Positions 1 to 8,884 of a DNA stretch of 64,000 nucleotides are shown here, one piece after another (position 1 is the first letter of the stretch; each line of letters opens with the position of its first letter). The DNA is taken from contig CAWHBF010000021.1 in NCBI GenBank assembly GCA_963827515.1, positions 248,001-312,000 on the forward strand, in the 5' to 3' direction. The position numbers were made by a program, and so were the translations under genes. Origin of the DNA: JABFSA01 sp963827515 (GTDB taxonomy: Bacteria; Acidobacteriota; Vicinamibacteria; Vicinamibacterales; UBA2999). The notes under the pieces are model-generated. The model worked only from the letters and a program-made list of their open reading frames with translations. It was not told the origin of the DNA and ran no database searches.

Positions 1-638
1 TGGCGATGCTTCTCGGCGCCAGGTATCGCCACTGGTTGCGAAGCCCACACGCTTACCTGGCGGTTGGGGTGTTCGCGCTCGTGATCGCGCCGGATCTCGT
101 CTGGAACCTGCGCGCGGATCCCGACACGGTCCAGGTCACGTACGGCGGTGGGACTCTCGGGCAGGCGACATACAGCGCACACCTGCGGCGCATCGGGGGC
201 ATCGGCTTCTCGCCGTATCCCGCCATGTTCTATGCACAGGGTCCGGTGACTCAACTCATAGGGCTAATGACCGGAACGGAACCACCAGACGTCACGCCTG
301 AGTATCACGCGCTGAATCCGGTGATCGGACTGCTGCTGGTGGGTGCGGTGCTGACCGCGACCGTGAGCCACGCCAGCAGGGACGCCAGGCGCCGGTTCCT
401 TCTGCTTCTCGCTTGGGGCGTCTTCGTTTTCTTCACGCTGGTCAAGAGAGGTGATCCGCCCAATCGCCTCGCGGCAGTCAGTTGGGTCTGGGTCGAGGGC
501 ACCCTCATTCCGGCAGTCATCTTTGCGGGAGGGTATCTGGCTGGACTGACGGGGAGAACGCGAACCGTCGTGTGGATACTCAGTGCCGTTGCCCTGATGT
601 ACGCCGTCGACTCACTCACATGGACACTCACACTCTGA
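1..638 (+). CDS. Glycosyltransferase family 39-like membrane protein, C-terminal part (partial)
   Basis: The reading frame is open from the left edge of the window, so the gene probably begins upstream and the Met at base 6 is likely internal. The 210 visible residues hold about five hydrophobic segments (near residues 17-36, 105-125, 130-148, 160-180 and 187-208) separated by short polar loops. The segment ending in APDLVWNLR, followed by a soluble loop, resembles the transmembrane core of ArnT/PMT-type GT39 enzymes, which transfer sugars from polyprenyl phosphate carriers at the periplasmic face. The catalytic Asp-rich N-terminal loop would lie outside the window, so the activity cannot be checked. 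The stop is 4 bases from the next start, so the two genes are probably co-transcribed. The family call is inference from topology; another polytopic membrane protein is possible. Confidence 0.5.
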   Translation, partial: AMLLGARYRHWLRSPHAYLAVGVFALVIAPDLVWNLRADPDTVQVTYGGGTLGQATYSAHLRRIGGIGFSPYPAMFYAQGPVTQLIGLMTGTEPPDVTPEYHALNPVIGLLLVGAVLTATVSHASRDARRRFLLLLAWGVFVFFTLVKRGDPPNRLAAVSWVWVEGTLIPAVIFAGGYLAGLTGRTRTVVWILSAVALMYAVDSLTWTLTL

Positions 639-642
639 AGCC

Positions 643-1017
643 ATGATGATCCTCGACGAGACCGACGATCGTTTCTACGCCGCCCCGTCCACGCTGCCAG
701 GGGCGGGTCAAGGGCTGTTTGCTCGCGTGCCCCTTCGGGCCGGCGAACGGCTGGTGGTGGTCGGTGTGCTGGTACGACGTGACTCCGACGCCGACCGCTA
801 CACCGCCTTCGCCGATGAGTACAAGTTTCGCGCCGGTGACTACCTGCTCATCCCCTGCGGGGTCGCCGGCATGGCCAACCACTCCGCGCAACCGAACCTC
901 GAAAAGGTGATCGAAGGCGACGCGGTCTCTCTCGAGCTCCTGCGCGACGTCGCCGCGGACGAAGAGCTGTGCTTCGCCTACAGCCCGTACGCGCGCGAGC
1001 GCTACGGCATCGTCTGA
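643..1017 (+). CDS. SET domain-containing protein
   Basis: A 124-residue protein consisting almost entirely of a minimal SET fold, the AdoMet-dependent protein lysine methyltransferase domain. Visible landmarks are the N-terminal GAGQGLFA (SET motif I, normally GxGxG-[LV]-F/[VA]), the central NHSAQPN (the NHS/C-xxPN motif that forms the AdoMet-binding pseudoknot) and the C-terminal EELCFAYS, with the Tyr expected at the catalytic position. Pre-SET and post-SET Cys clusters are absent, as is usual for small bacterial SET proteins. The ATG at 643 follows the upstream stop by 4 bases and the next gene begins 10 bases after this stop, so all three could form one transcript. The substrate is unknown; bacterial relatives may modify ribosomal or nucleoid proteins, but nothing here identifies a target. 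Confidence 0.8.
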   Translation: MMILDETDDRFYAAPSTLPGAGQGLFARVPLRAGERLVVVGVLVRRDSDADRYTAFADEYKFRAGDYLLIPCGVAGMANHSAQPNLEKVIEGDAVSLELLRDVAADEELCFAYSPYARERYGIV

Positions 1018-1027
1018 CTCCGGAACC

Positions 1028-2167
1028 GTGACGCTTCGCCAGCCAACCGTCATCGACACCGACGCTTCGTCCAGCTTCGTCTGCGACTACGTGGCCGGCG
1101 TCAATCGTGTCCTCAGTCTGCCGCCCTATCTCCTGGTCGACAACATCGGCCGCAACGTGGAGCTGTGGGGATTCCAATCGGGCGGGCGTGAACCAGCGGC
1201 CCGGGCAATCTACGATCTCACCTCCTATCCTGACGATCCGATCGCTTCACTCCTTGACGTCGACCTGCACGCCGCATTCTTGCGTCGTGACGGGCATGAA
1301 CTGCTGACCCTCAACCACTATGGGCGGTTACGTCGTTTCGAGCTGCCGGCAGCGGCCGTGCACATGGAGCCGACGGGAGAACTGCAACTGCTGGGCGATA
1401 CGGAGCGCGTGGTGATGGCGGGGGACTGCTTGGTGACCTCGTCCCCCCGAGGCGAATTCACGAACGACGCGTCACAGCCCGGCGTCTTCCTCTTCGAGCC
1501 CCTCCCCGTGTCGTGGGACGAGTCCACGACAGAGGGTGCCCGGCGCCTCGCCTCGAGTCAGGCGCTGGCCGACTGGGGCGTGATCGGCGCGCTGGCTGTC
1601 ACCCCACACGCCGACCGGCTTGCGGTCGCGGCGGGACTTCGTCTTGGCGTCTTCCGTCTCACACGCGCCGGCGCCACCCTGCGACTTGGCGAGTGCTTGT
1701 GGGAGACGGTCCTGACCTTCCACTGTCAGTGGCTCCACTTCGATGAAATCGACCGCCTTTGGGCCGGCGGCCATCGAGCATCGGCGGCAGGCACCGCCGA
1801 CTGGGACGCCTGTCGTGGCGGCGGACTCTCCGCGTTCACCGATGAAAGCGGCGTTCCGCACTTCACTGTCGGGCTGCCCGACGAAACCGCCTGGGGCTAC
1901 GGCGCCGACCCTCTTGTACTGGCCTCCGACCGTCGAGCGGTGTACGTGTTGGGCCGCGATGCTTCTCTACACGTCGTCGACCTGAACAGTTGCGCCTTGC
2001 GTCAGCTCTACGTGGCTCTCGACGCTCCGGCCGCCGTCGCCGCGCATTCGCTGGGCATCGGCCACGCAGCGCTTCGTGGCGACTGGCTGTACGCCGGTTT
2101 CAGCCGTGGCGGCTTTCGTCTGCTGCGCTACGAAGTTGGCGAATCGCGAGACTCCGGGCGCGTGTGA
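1028..2167 (+). CDS. Conserved protein of unknown function, possibly beta-propeller-like
   Basis: A 379-residue protein starting at GTG 1028, 10 bases after the SET gene. I do not recognise the family. There is no signal peptide or membrane segment. The sequence is rich in short beta-strand-like stretches with aromatic and Asp/Gly turns (for example FLRRDGHELLTLNHYGRLRR, GVFLFEPLPVSWD, AVYVLGRDASLHVVDL), which fits a seven-bladed propeller with degenerate, WD-like blades. No catalytic motif stands out. The 3' end overlaps by 40 bases the end of a small gene on the opposite strand (stop at 2128). Its position next to a SET methyltransferase suggests a shared substrate or complex, but this is only context. 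Confidence 0.6.
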   Translation: MTLRQPTVIDTDASSSFVCDYVAGVNRVLSLPPYLLVDNIGRNVELWGFQSGGREPAARAIYDLTSYPDDPIASLLDVDLHAAFLRRDGHELLTLNHYGRLRRFELPAAAVHMEPTGELQLLGDTERVVMAGDCLVTSSPRGEFTNDASQPGVFLFEPLPVSWDESTTEGARRLASSQALADWGVIGALAVTPHADRLAVAAGLRLGVFRLTRAGATLRLGECLWETVLTFHCQWLHFDEIDRLWAGGHRASAAGTADWDACRGGGLSAFTDESGVPHFTVGLPDETAWGYGADPLVLASDRRAVYVLGRDASLHVVDLNSCALRQLYVALDAPAAVAAHSLGIGHAALRGDWLYAGFSRGGFRLLRYEVGESRDSGRV

Positions 2168-2328
2168 TCGTACGCGACGCAGGCACGCACCGGGATGCGT
2201 GGGTATTTCGGAAACACGGGGTCGCGCTTCGAGTACTCACAAAGGTAGAACACGACGCCTCGATCGGTCGGCACTAGGCGGAGATGTGCGCACGTCTCGC
2301 AGAGTCCGGCTCGCGCGCGATCGGCCAT
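2128..2328 (-). CDS. Small conserved four-cysteine protein
   Basis: A 66-residue soluble protein with ATG at 2328. Four cysteines sit at residues 10, 13, 30 and 50 in the pattern LCETC..FYLCE..VRACVAY, around a conserved-looking core FPKYPRIPVRAC. I recognise this CxxC-RGxxFYLC-FPKYPRLPV layout as that of small uncharacterised proteins found widely in bacteria, probably binding one zinc; no function is known to me. The longer reading frame upstream (to 2457) overlaps the divergent signal-peptide gene and lacks family resemblance, so I chose the internal Met. The start is only 20 bases from the divergent start at 2349, so the two genes share a very short promoter region. The 3' end overlaps the convergent unknown gene by 40 bases. 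Confidence 0.7.
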   Translation of the reverse strand: MADRARAGLCETCAHLRLVPTDRGVVFYLCEYSKRDPVFPKYPRIPVRACVAYDHTRPESRDSPTS

Positions 2329-2348
2329 GGCCGCATGGTATCGTCTGC

Positions 2349-4556
2349 ATGCTCCACATGACACGTGTCTCCTGCGCTCTCCTGGTCTGCCTTGCACCGG
2401 TCCTCCCCGCTCTCGCGCAGTCGGTCGAGATCGATCATGAGGCGGTCCGCGCAGCACGAGTCGTGACGGCGATCAGAACCGCCGAGCCGATCACGCTCGA
2501 CGGACGTCTCGACGAGGCCGTCTGGGCACAGGCCCCGCTCGCCGACGACTTCTTTCAGAAGCTTCCGAGCAACGGCGCCCCTGCCTCCGAGCGCACCGAG
2601 GTGCGCTTCGTGTACGACGACCAGAACCTCTACATCGGGGTGACCTGCTTCGACACAGAGCCCGACAAGCGCCTCATCAAGGATCTGCGGGAGGATTTCG
2701 ATTTCGGCACAACAGACCTGGTTCAGATCTTCATCGACAGTATCCATGACCGGCGATCCGGCTTTACGTTCGTCGTCAATCCTGCGGGTGCGCGGCGCGA
2801 CTCCCAGGTATCCACCAGCGGCGGCGCCAATCAGGACTGGGATGGCGTCTGGGACGCGAAGGTGAGCACCGGCGACGGCGCATGGTTCATCGAGTTCGCC
2901 ATTCCGTTCAAGACACTTCGATTCTCCGGCGCGACGCAACAGGAATGGGGCGTCAATCTGAGCCGGAAGATCATGCACCGCAATGAGGAGAACAACTGGG
3001 CGCCGGTGCCCATCCGATTCAGCGGAAACCAGCCGGATATGGCGGGAACGCTTCGCGGCCTCGAGAACATCCGCCCGGGACGGAACCTGAAGTTCAAGCC
3101 GTACGTCATCGGCGGAGGGGCTGAGGCGTTTACCCTCGGCTCACTGCGCACGAAGTGGACGCGGGACATGGGGTTCGACGCCAAGTACAGTCTGACGCCG
3201 TCGATGACACTCGACGGCACCTACCGCACCGACTTCGCCCAGGTCGAAGTCGATCAGCAGCAGGTGAACCTGACTCGCTTCAATCTGTTCTTCCCGGAGA
3301 AGCGGGACTTCTTCCTCGAGAACTCCGGCACGTTCGCGTTCGGCGCGGGCAATCGCAACTTCAACGGCACGTCGTCCAACCTGGTGCCGTTCTTCAGCCG
3401 GCGAATCGGATTGGGTCCCACAGGGTTGCAGATTCCGATCATCGGCGGCGCGCGTGTCTCCGGACAGGCGACAGGCAACGACCTCGGGGTACTCGTGATG
3501 AAGACCGAGGAATTCATCGGAGCGACTCCGGCCACGACAATCCCGTCCAATACCTACATGGTCGGCCGCTACAAGCGGAACCTCCTCAGAACCTCGTGGA
3601 TCGGCGCCATCATGACCGATCGGGAGTCGCATGTACCGAACGACTACAACCGAGTCTACGGGCCGGACGTCCACCTCCAGTTCTTTCAGCGGCTGGAGAT
3701 CGACTCGTACGTGCTGCGCAGCGACACGGACGGCCGATCGGGTGACAACATGGCTCGCAATTTTCTGATGGCCTGGCGCGACGACGAGCTCACGCTCTCG
3801 ACGGAGCACAACGCGGTTGAACCGAACTTCAACCCCGAAGTGGGCTTCGTTCGTCGCAGCAACATGTCGCAGTACAGCGGAGACATATCGTGGAGGCCGC
3901 TGGTACGACGAAGCGCCACGATTCGCAACCTGATTGCGAGCACCAGTCTCGACTATTTCGAGGGAGGCACGGGAGAGATCGAAACGCGAACACAGGAGGG
4001 AACGCTCGGCATCCAGTTCGAGAATGGCGGGTCCGTCAATTTCACGGCCAATCAGACGTTCGACAGGCTCGTCAGACCATTCGACATCCGGCCGGATGTG
4101 TCCGTGCCCGTCGGTGACTATGAGTACGTTCGCTACACCGCCAGCGTCAACAGCGGCTCGAACCGAAAAATCGGCGGCAGGGGCAATGTGAACTGGGGCG
4201 AGTTCTGGGACGGCGACAACACCGCGGTCACGGCGGAACTGGACATCAGACCCAACTACCACATCAACGTCGACCTCAGCTACAGCCGGAACCACGTCAC
4301 GTTGCCGAATGGCGAGTTCACGACCGGCCTCCTCGGCATGCGATTCCTGTACGGCTTCAGTCCTCGGATGTTCTTCAATGCGTTTCTGCAGTACAACGCA
4401 GATACCCATCAGGCGAGCTCGAACCTACGCTTCAATTTCACGCACCACCCGCTCAGTGATATCTATGTGGTCTACAACGACCGGCGAGACACGATGAGCG
4501 GCCAACTCCTCGAGCGCGCCTTGATCATCAAGGTCACCCATCTGTTCAGTTTCTAG
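2349..4556 (+). CDS. CBM9-like / DUF5916 outer-membrane beta-barrel protein
   Basis: A 735-residue secreted protein. It begins with a signal peptide ending near PALAQ (ATG 2349, or ATG 2358 three codons later). Residues about 40-220 form a family 9 carbohydrate-binding-like domain, marked by ITLDGRLDEAVW, DDQNLYIGVTCFD and VQIFIDSIHDRRSG. The remainder matches the DUF5916 barrel-like region, with LFFPEKRDFFLEN, FFSRRIG and a C-terminal set of alternating strands ending in HLFSF with a terminal Phe, as in outer-membrane barrels. Such proteins are common in Acidobacteriota and Bacteroidota beside TonB receptors; their transport or binding role has not been defined. It converges on a TonB receptor gene. 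The stop codon (4554-4556) is the TAG inside the repeat that fills the gap. Reading from Met 2076 would only add an unrelated N-terminal extension. Confidence 0.85.
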   Translation: MLHMTRVSCALLVCLAPVLPALAQSVEIDHEAVRAARVVTAIRTAEPITLDGRLDEAVWAQAPLADDFFQKLPSNGAPASERTEVRFVYDDQNLYIGVTCFDTEPDKRLIKDLREDFDFGTTDLVQIFIDSIHDRRSGFTFVVNPAGARRDSQVSTSGGANQDWDGVWDAKVSTGDGAWFIEFAIPFKTLRFSGATQQEWGVNLSRKIMHRNEENNWAPVPIRFSGNQPDMAGTLRGLENIRPGRNLKFKPYVIGGGAEAFTLGSLRTKWTRDMGFDAKYSLTPSMTLDGTYRTDFAQVEVDQQQVNLTRFNLFFPEKRDFFLENSGTFAFGAGNRNFNGTSSNLVPFFSRRIGLGPTGLQIPIIGGARVSGQATGNDLGVLVMKTEEFIGATPATTIPSNTYMVGRYKRNLLRTSWIGAIMTDRESHVPNDYNRVYGPDVHLQFFQRLEIDSYVLRSDTDGRSGDNMARNFLMAWRDDELTLSTEHNAVEPNFNPEVGFVRRSNMSQYSGDISWRPLVRRSATIRNLIASTSLDYFEGGTGEIETRTQEGTLGIQFENGGSVNFTANQTFDRLVRPFDIRPDVSVPVGDYEYVRYTASVNSGSNRKIGGRGNVNWGEFWDGDNTAVTAELDIRPNYHINVDLSYSRNHVTLPNGEFTTGLLGMRFLYGFSPRMFFNAFLQYNADTHQASSNLRFNFTHHPLSDIYVVYNDRRDTMSGQLLERALIIKVTHLFSF

Positions 4557-4652
4557 ACCGCTTTTCGATTCGGCGTAGAGCGGAGGCTTTAGCCTCCGCG
4601 GACACGCGCACGCTGAAGCGTGCGCTCTACGAGGAAATGCAAATCGCTCTAG
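4553..4652. repeat. Family A composite inverted repeat (copy A1)
   Basis: An approximately 100-base element between two convergent genes. Outer arms CTAGACCG and CGCTCTAG are imperfect mirror images. Inside them CGTAGAG (4574-4580) pairs with CTCTACG (4625-4631). Enclosed are two perfect hairpins: GCGGAGGC/GCCTCCGC at 4580-4599 with a TTTA loop, and GCGCACGC/GCGTGCGC at 4606-4625 with a TGAA loop. The folded form would be a three-way junction. Near-identical copies lie at 27157-27256 (opposite orientation) and 55826-55919, with an expanded copy at 17385-17535. The TAG at 4554-4556 ends the DUF5916 gene. Confidence 0.9.
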
Positions 4653-4694
4653 TCCGCACCACCGAACCGAGGCTGAACACGACCGAGCACGGAC

Positions 4695-7196
4695 TTAGAA
4701 CCTGAATCGCACCCCCACCGTCGGCAGCAGCGGTACGGACTGGTCATGCGTCTCGACAATACGCGGTTGATCGGACGCAGGGTCGTACTCGAGCTGCGGC
4801 TCGAGCGCCCCGGCGTTCTCGCGATTCAGGACATTGATCACTTCGAAGTACAGCTCCCACCGCCCTTGGGCTCCGCGTGGCCGCCATGTGGCACGCACGT
4901 CGACGCGAGCAAACACGGGCAGCCGCGCCCGATTGAGATTGGCGACCGACCCGAAGTTGACGTCGTACACCAGAAGACCAGTGGTATCTCGATCCGGCAG
5001 GATCTCGTCCGTGATGCCATCACGGTCGCGGTCGTCGTCATCCTCCGCCCCCGCGACTCGAAGTCCAACCGGCGCGGTGCGCGGAAAGCCGGACGCGATG
5101 CGGGTCGTCGCGGCGACCTCCCAGCGTGTCGTCAGGCGATACGCGCTCACCATCGTAAAGGCATGTCGCCGGTCGTACTCGAACGGGTACCGATATCCGT
5201 ACGCGTCACGCTCGGCCTTGCCCCACGTATAGCTCGCCCACCCCACGAGCCTGGCGCTCGCGGGCGCAGATGAGCGCGACACGAAGAGATCGAAACCGTA
5301 GCCGTGGCCTCTGCCGTCGTTAGTCGGCACCGTCGTGATGATCGGGTCGATGGGCACACTCGACGCCAGGAAGAAGGGGAAGTCGTAGCGCCCCACCCGC
5401 GCGGCGCGTTCGGCGTCGGTCTCGAGCCGTCCGATGAGCACATCGGTGTAGCGCTTGTAGTACCCCTCCGCGCGCAGCAGCACGCCCCTGGCGAGATCGC
5501 GTTCGATTCCGACCGAAGCCTGAACAGCGCTCTCGCTCTCGAGCTCGTGCACGGCTGAATTGGTGAAGTCGAGCACGTAGTCACTCTGAGCGGTCTTCTC
5601 GTAGCCAGGGCTCTGCGTATACCGCCCCAAGGCCGCCTTCAGGCGGGTGGTGCCTCCAAGCTCAGTCACCCCCGACACGCGCGGTGAGAACAGCGTCTCA
5701 CCGGTGAAGCCTGCGTGGTCCACTCGCACGCCGGCCTGAAGGGAGCCCCGCGATCCCAGTTGCCACGTCTCCTGGAGCCAGGCCCCGCCTCGGGTTGAGC
5801 GACTCGACGAGCGGAGTGAATCGGGCAGACCGGCTCCACCCTGAGCACTGGATCCGTTGGCCGCGGTGGGGTTCCTATCGCCCGTGATGTCGAAGCCGAG
5901 GTGTGTCACGAGGCGATGTGCTTCGCCGCCGACCTCGACCACATGTCTGCCCAGCGCCCACGCGAGCTCCTGCCGCAGGGAGAGGTCCTGCACGGTCAGC
6001 GCGCGCTCGAACACCACGTCGGCGACCCCGAACGCTTCATCAGACGGGGAGTTCGACCGCTGACTCGTGTTCTCAATGGCGGCATCGACTCCGAAAACGG
6101 ACTCCGTGCTGGAGTACGCAGCGATGGTGTGCGAGCGGCCGCGCGCACCAACCAAGGCGTCGAAGCGGGTCCACACCAGGTCATTGTCCGTGTCGTCCTG
6201 GAACTCCCCTTGCGCCGACTCATCGTCAATCGTGAAGGCGGCGGCCTGTCGACTCCGTAAACCAAAGAGCGTTAGCTTGCGACCCTGGCTCGGCTCCCAG
6301 ACCCCCTTGGCCTGCAGGTCGGCAAACCCAGGAAAGTCCTCTCCCGTGACCTTCCCGGCAATGAGGTCGTAGTAGGTGCGTCGGCCCGTGACAAGCCATG
6401 ATCCAGGGGCGCTCCCGGGGAGCTTGCCCTCGAGCACGATGTTGCCGTCAGTGATGCTCAAGGAGCCCGATCCGGCAAACGGCCGGTCACGCGTGCCATC
6501 ACGGTTCTCGACCGAGAGCAACGACGACAGTCGATCGCCGTACTTGACGCTGAACCCGCCCGTGGCGAGCTCGAAGCCTTGAATGATCTCCGGGTTGAAG
6601 GCGCTCGTCAGCCCAAACAGACGGAACGGGTCGTGGACTTCAACGCCGTCCATGACCGTGAGGTTCTGATCGGGCGCCCCACCGCGCACGGCCAGTCGGC
6701 TGCCGAACTCCTCGGTGGCTGCTACCCCGGGCATCGTCTGCAGAGTGCGAAACACGTTGTCGAGCGCCCCAGGGGTGCGAAGCACCTGCGCGGGCTGCAC
6801 CGTCTCGGTCCCTGGCGCCGGCGCGGGTGAGACGCCCACCACCTCGACCGACGTCGCAAATCCCGTGTCGCGTGCCAGGGCCAGTTCGGTGCCGAGGGCG
6901 TCGGCCGCGCGCAGGTCGAGCACGGTGCTGAGCGGAAAGTGTCCGGCTGCCGCGACGTGCACTTCCACAAGCGCCGCAGGGACCGGGATCTCGAACCGAC
7001 CGCCATCATCAGTCGTCGTCTCAGCATCGCCCGCCCTGACCAAGGCCCCGACAATCGGCACGCGAGTGTCACTCTCAACGACAACTCCGGCGATGATGCG
7101 AACCTGTGGCGAAGGCGGTGCGGGGACCTGCGCAAAGCCAGGGGAGGCACACAGCCAGTGAATCATCGCGAATACGATCAGCACGCGTGGGGTCAT
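4695..7196 (-). CDS. TonB-dependent receptor with N-terminal carboxypeptidase-regulatory-like domain
   Basis: An 833-residue outer-membrane receptor. ATG 7196 gives a signal peptide ending near SPGFAQ; the longer frame to 7289 adds a non-signal extension. Residues about 35-120 form a carboxypeptidase-regulatory-like Ig domain (VRIIAGVVVESDTRVPIVGA, TTDDGGRFEIPV). The plug follows (LRTPGALDNVFRTLQTMPGV, RLAVRGGAPDQNLTVMDGV, GGFSVKYGDRLSSLL), and from about residue 270 the sequence is a 22-strand barrel ending in VGVRFRF with a C-terminal Phe for BAM recognition. A TonB box is not obvious. The substrate cannot be predicted; family members import siderophores, glycans or oligopeptides using energy from TonB-ExbBD, none of which is encoded here. 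It converges on the DUF5916 gene, with repeat A1 between them. Confidence 0.88.
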   Translation of the reverse strand: MTPRVLIVFAMIHWLCASPGFAQVPAPPSPQVRIIAGVVVESDTRVPIVGALVRAGDAETTTDDGGRFEIPVPAALVEVHVAAAGHFPLSTVLDLRAADALGTELALARDTGFATSVEVVGVSPAPAPGTETVQPAQVLRTPGALDNVFRTLQTMPGVAATEEFGSRLAVRGGAPDQNLTVMDGVEVHDPFRLFGLTSAFNPEIIQGFELATGGFSVKYGDRLSSLLSVENRDGTRDRPFAGSGSLSITDGNIVLEGKLPGSAPGSWLVTGRRTYYDLIAGKVTGEDFPGFADLQAKGVWEPSQGRKLTLFGLRSRQAAAFTIDDESAQGEFQDDTDNDLVWTRFDALVGARGRSHTIAAYSSTESVFGVDAAIENTSQRSNSPSDEAFGVADVVFERALTVQDLSLRQELAWALGRHVVEVGGEAHRLVTHLGFDITGDRNPTAANGSSAQGGAGLPDSLRSSSRSTRGGAWLQETWQLGSRGSLQAGVRVDHAGFTGETLFSPRVSGVTELGGTTRLKAALGRYTQSPGYEKTAQSDYVLDFTNSAVHELESESAVQASVGIERDLARGVLLRAEGYYKRYTDVLIGRLETDAERAARVGRYDFPFFLASSVPIDPIITTVPTNDGRGHGYGFDLFVSRSSAPASARLVGWASYTWGKAERDAYGYRYPFEYDRRHAFTMVSAYRLTTRWEVAATTRIASGFPRTAPVGLRVAGAEDDDDRDRDGITDEILPDRDTTGLLVYDVNFGSVANLNRARLPVFARVDVRATWRPRGAQGRWELYFEVINVLNRENAGALEPQLEYDPASDQPRIVETHDQSVPLLPTVGVRFRF

Positions 7197-7380
7197 AGCG
7201 GTCAGCTGTTCCTTCGGGGGGATGGGCGCGAAAGCACCGAGACAGTCCCAGGCAGGAGCATGGGAATGAGCGTTGGTCGCGGTCTTCAAGCGTTACTGTA
7301 CACGCTGCGTGCGACGACGTCCTAGTGCTCAGGGAGATGCTGGCGAGCGGAATCCTGGGTCGTACAAGGAGAATCGACAT

Positions 7381-8330
7381 GTGGCCATGTCGTCTCCGCC
7401 CATCCCTCGGCCTGCTCACACCGAGCGCGGGACGGCGCTCCTAGCGCTGCTCGCGGGAGCCCTCGTGATCGGCGTCGCGCCAGTCCTCGTCCGCTTCGCC
7501 GATGCAGGCCCCGTCACTGTCGCCTTCTGGCGACTGCTCTTCTCGTTGCCACTGTTGACGGTACTGGCACGACAATCCCCAGGCGGTGTCGGCGGCCCGT
7601 CCCGTCTGGCTGTGCTGGCGGGTCTCGCCTTCGCCCTCGACCTGGCCTTCTGGCACAACGGCATCGCCAACACATCCGTCGGCAAGGCGACCGTGCTGGG
7701 CAATCTCACACCCGTGGTGGTCACGGCGATGTCGTGGATACTCCTGAAGCAGCGCCCGGCCCGACTGTTCTTGCTCGCGACGGGGCTCTCCATCGGCGGG
7801 GCCTGGACAATGGCGGCCGCGAGAGGGCTTGGTTCGGTCGGCCCCAACCCACTACTCGGTGACGCCCTGTCGCTGGCGGCGGCGTTCTGGTACGCGCTCT
7901 ACTTCATGGCGATCAGCGCGGCGCGGCGTGTCGAAGGGACCGCTCGCATCATGTTCTGGTCGGCACTCACCGGTGTGCCCCTGCTGCTGGTCGCAGGCGT
8001 CCTTCTGGGCGAGCAGAGCTATCCCACTTCGGCCACGGGCTGGGCCGCGTGCGTCGGACTCGGCGTGATGCACGTGGTTGGTCAGGGGGCGATCGCATGG
8101 GCGCTCGGCCGTCTGCCGGCCGCCACCGCCGCCGTGACCGTTCTGGTCCAACCGGTGGTCGCGGTCGGTACCTGGGTCGGATCTTGTTCAACGAAATCTT
8201 CGGCGTCTGGCAAAGCGTGGGTGCGGTGGTCGCGCTTACCGGGGTGGCCCTGGCGCAATGGGCCTGGCGTGAGGAGCCTCCGGTTCAGCGATTGCCCTCC
8301 ACCAGGACTGGCGCCCGAGGAACCATGTAA
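7381..8330 (+). pseudogene. EamA/DMT-family transporter, frameshifted near 8170
   Basis: A ten-helix drug/metabolite transporter-type permease with two EamA repeats (GALVIGVAPVLVRFADAGP at the start of the first; LLGDALSLAAAFWYALYFMA at the start of the second). GTG 7381 is the best start, since AAGGAG at 7366-7371 lies 9 bases before it; ATG 7387 is possible. After LPAATAAVTVLVQPVVAVG the frame goes off into a Pro/Arg-rich tail, while the expected last helix, ILFNEIFGVWQSVGAVVALT, is encoded one base back in another frame to the TAA at 8328. One missing base near 8167-8171 explains this, and restoring it gives a 316-residue protein of normal length. All other parts look intact, so a sequencing error is as likely as real inactivation. 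The DinB-fold gene starts 11 bases downstream. Transport substrate unknown. Confidence 0.8.
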
Positions 8331-8341
8331 GGATCTCAACG

Positions 8342-8884
8342 ATGTCTCAACCTGAAGTGTGGTTGCGCGGGCCGCTTCCCGCTTTCCCGTCACTGTTGCA
8401 ACCGGTCGCACACAGCCTGCTTCAATGTCGCGAGGAGCTGACGTCGAGCGTGACGGGACTGACGCCCGATGAGGTCTGGGCTCGTCCGTCCGGCGCCGCG
8501 TCGATCGGGTTTCACGCGCGGCACGCGGCTGGGAGTCTCGATCGATTGCTGACGTACGCGCGCGGCGAACGGCTCTCGCCGGATCAGCAAGCATCTCTCG
8601 CAGCTGAAGGGCATCCGGACGCCACATCCGGTATCGACCTTCGTCTCGTGTCCGCGTTCGACAAGGCAGTCGAACAGGCGCTCGAGCAGCTCAAGACGAC
8701 GAGCGAGACAACGCTGCTGGAGGCGCGCGGTGTTGGTCGCCACCAGCTCCCCTCAACAGTGATCGGCCTGCTGTTTCACGCGGCGGAGCACACTCAACGG
8801 CACGTGGGACAACTCGTCACCACCGCCAAGATACTTGCGGGTGAAGCAGCGATGCCTGTCGACGGCTCTTCCGGGTCCGGCTAA
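8342..8884 (+). CDS. DinB-fold family protein
   Basis: A 180-residue four-helix-bundle protein of the DinB/YfiT type, putative metal-dependent enzymes that often act on thiols. The three metal-ligand histidines expected in the family can be placed in GFHARHAAGSLDRL (end of helix 2) and LFHAAEHTQRHVGQL (helix 4). An AAGGA at 8329-8333 is well placed before ATG 8342. The gene is 11 bases after the transporter and probably shares its transcript. The last codon and the TAA stop (8882-8884) fall inside a GTCCGGC hairpin repeat, so the natural C-terminus may have been replaced. It is not the polymerase DinB, which is encoded at 12501. Substrate unknown. Confidence 0.8.
   Translation: MSQPEVWLRGPLPAFPSLLQPVAHSLLQCREELTSSVTGLTPDEVWARPSGAASIGFHARHAAGSLDRLLTYARGERLSPDQQASLAAEGHPDATSGIDLRLVSAFDKAVEQALEQLKTTSETTLLEARGVGRHQLPSTVIGLLFHAAEHTQRHVGQLVTTAKILAGEAAMPVDGSSGSG

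Noticed and set aside
2076..2348. N-terminal extension of the DUF5916 protein
   Set aside because: The signal peptide begins at 2349; the 91 residues before it are basic and unrelated, and overlap the small four-Cys gene and the end of the 1028 gene.
3141..4409. Long open frame (422 codons) antisense to the DUF5916 gene
   Set aside because: Arg/Val/Glu-rich translation without motifs, explained by high GC and the codon bias of the real gene on the plus strand.
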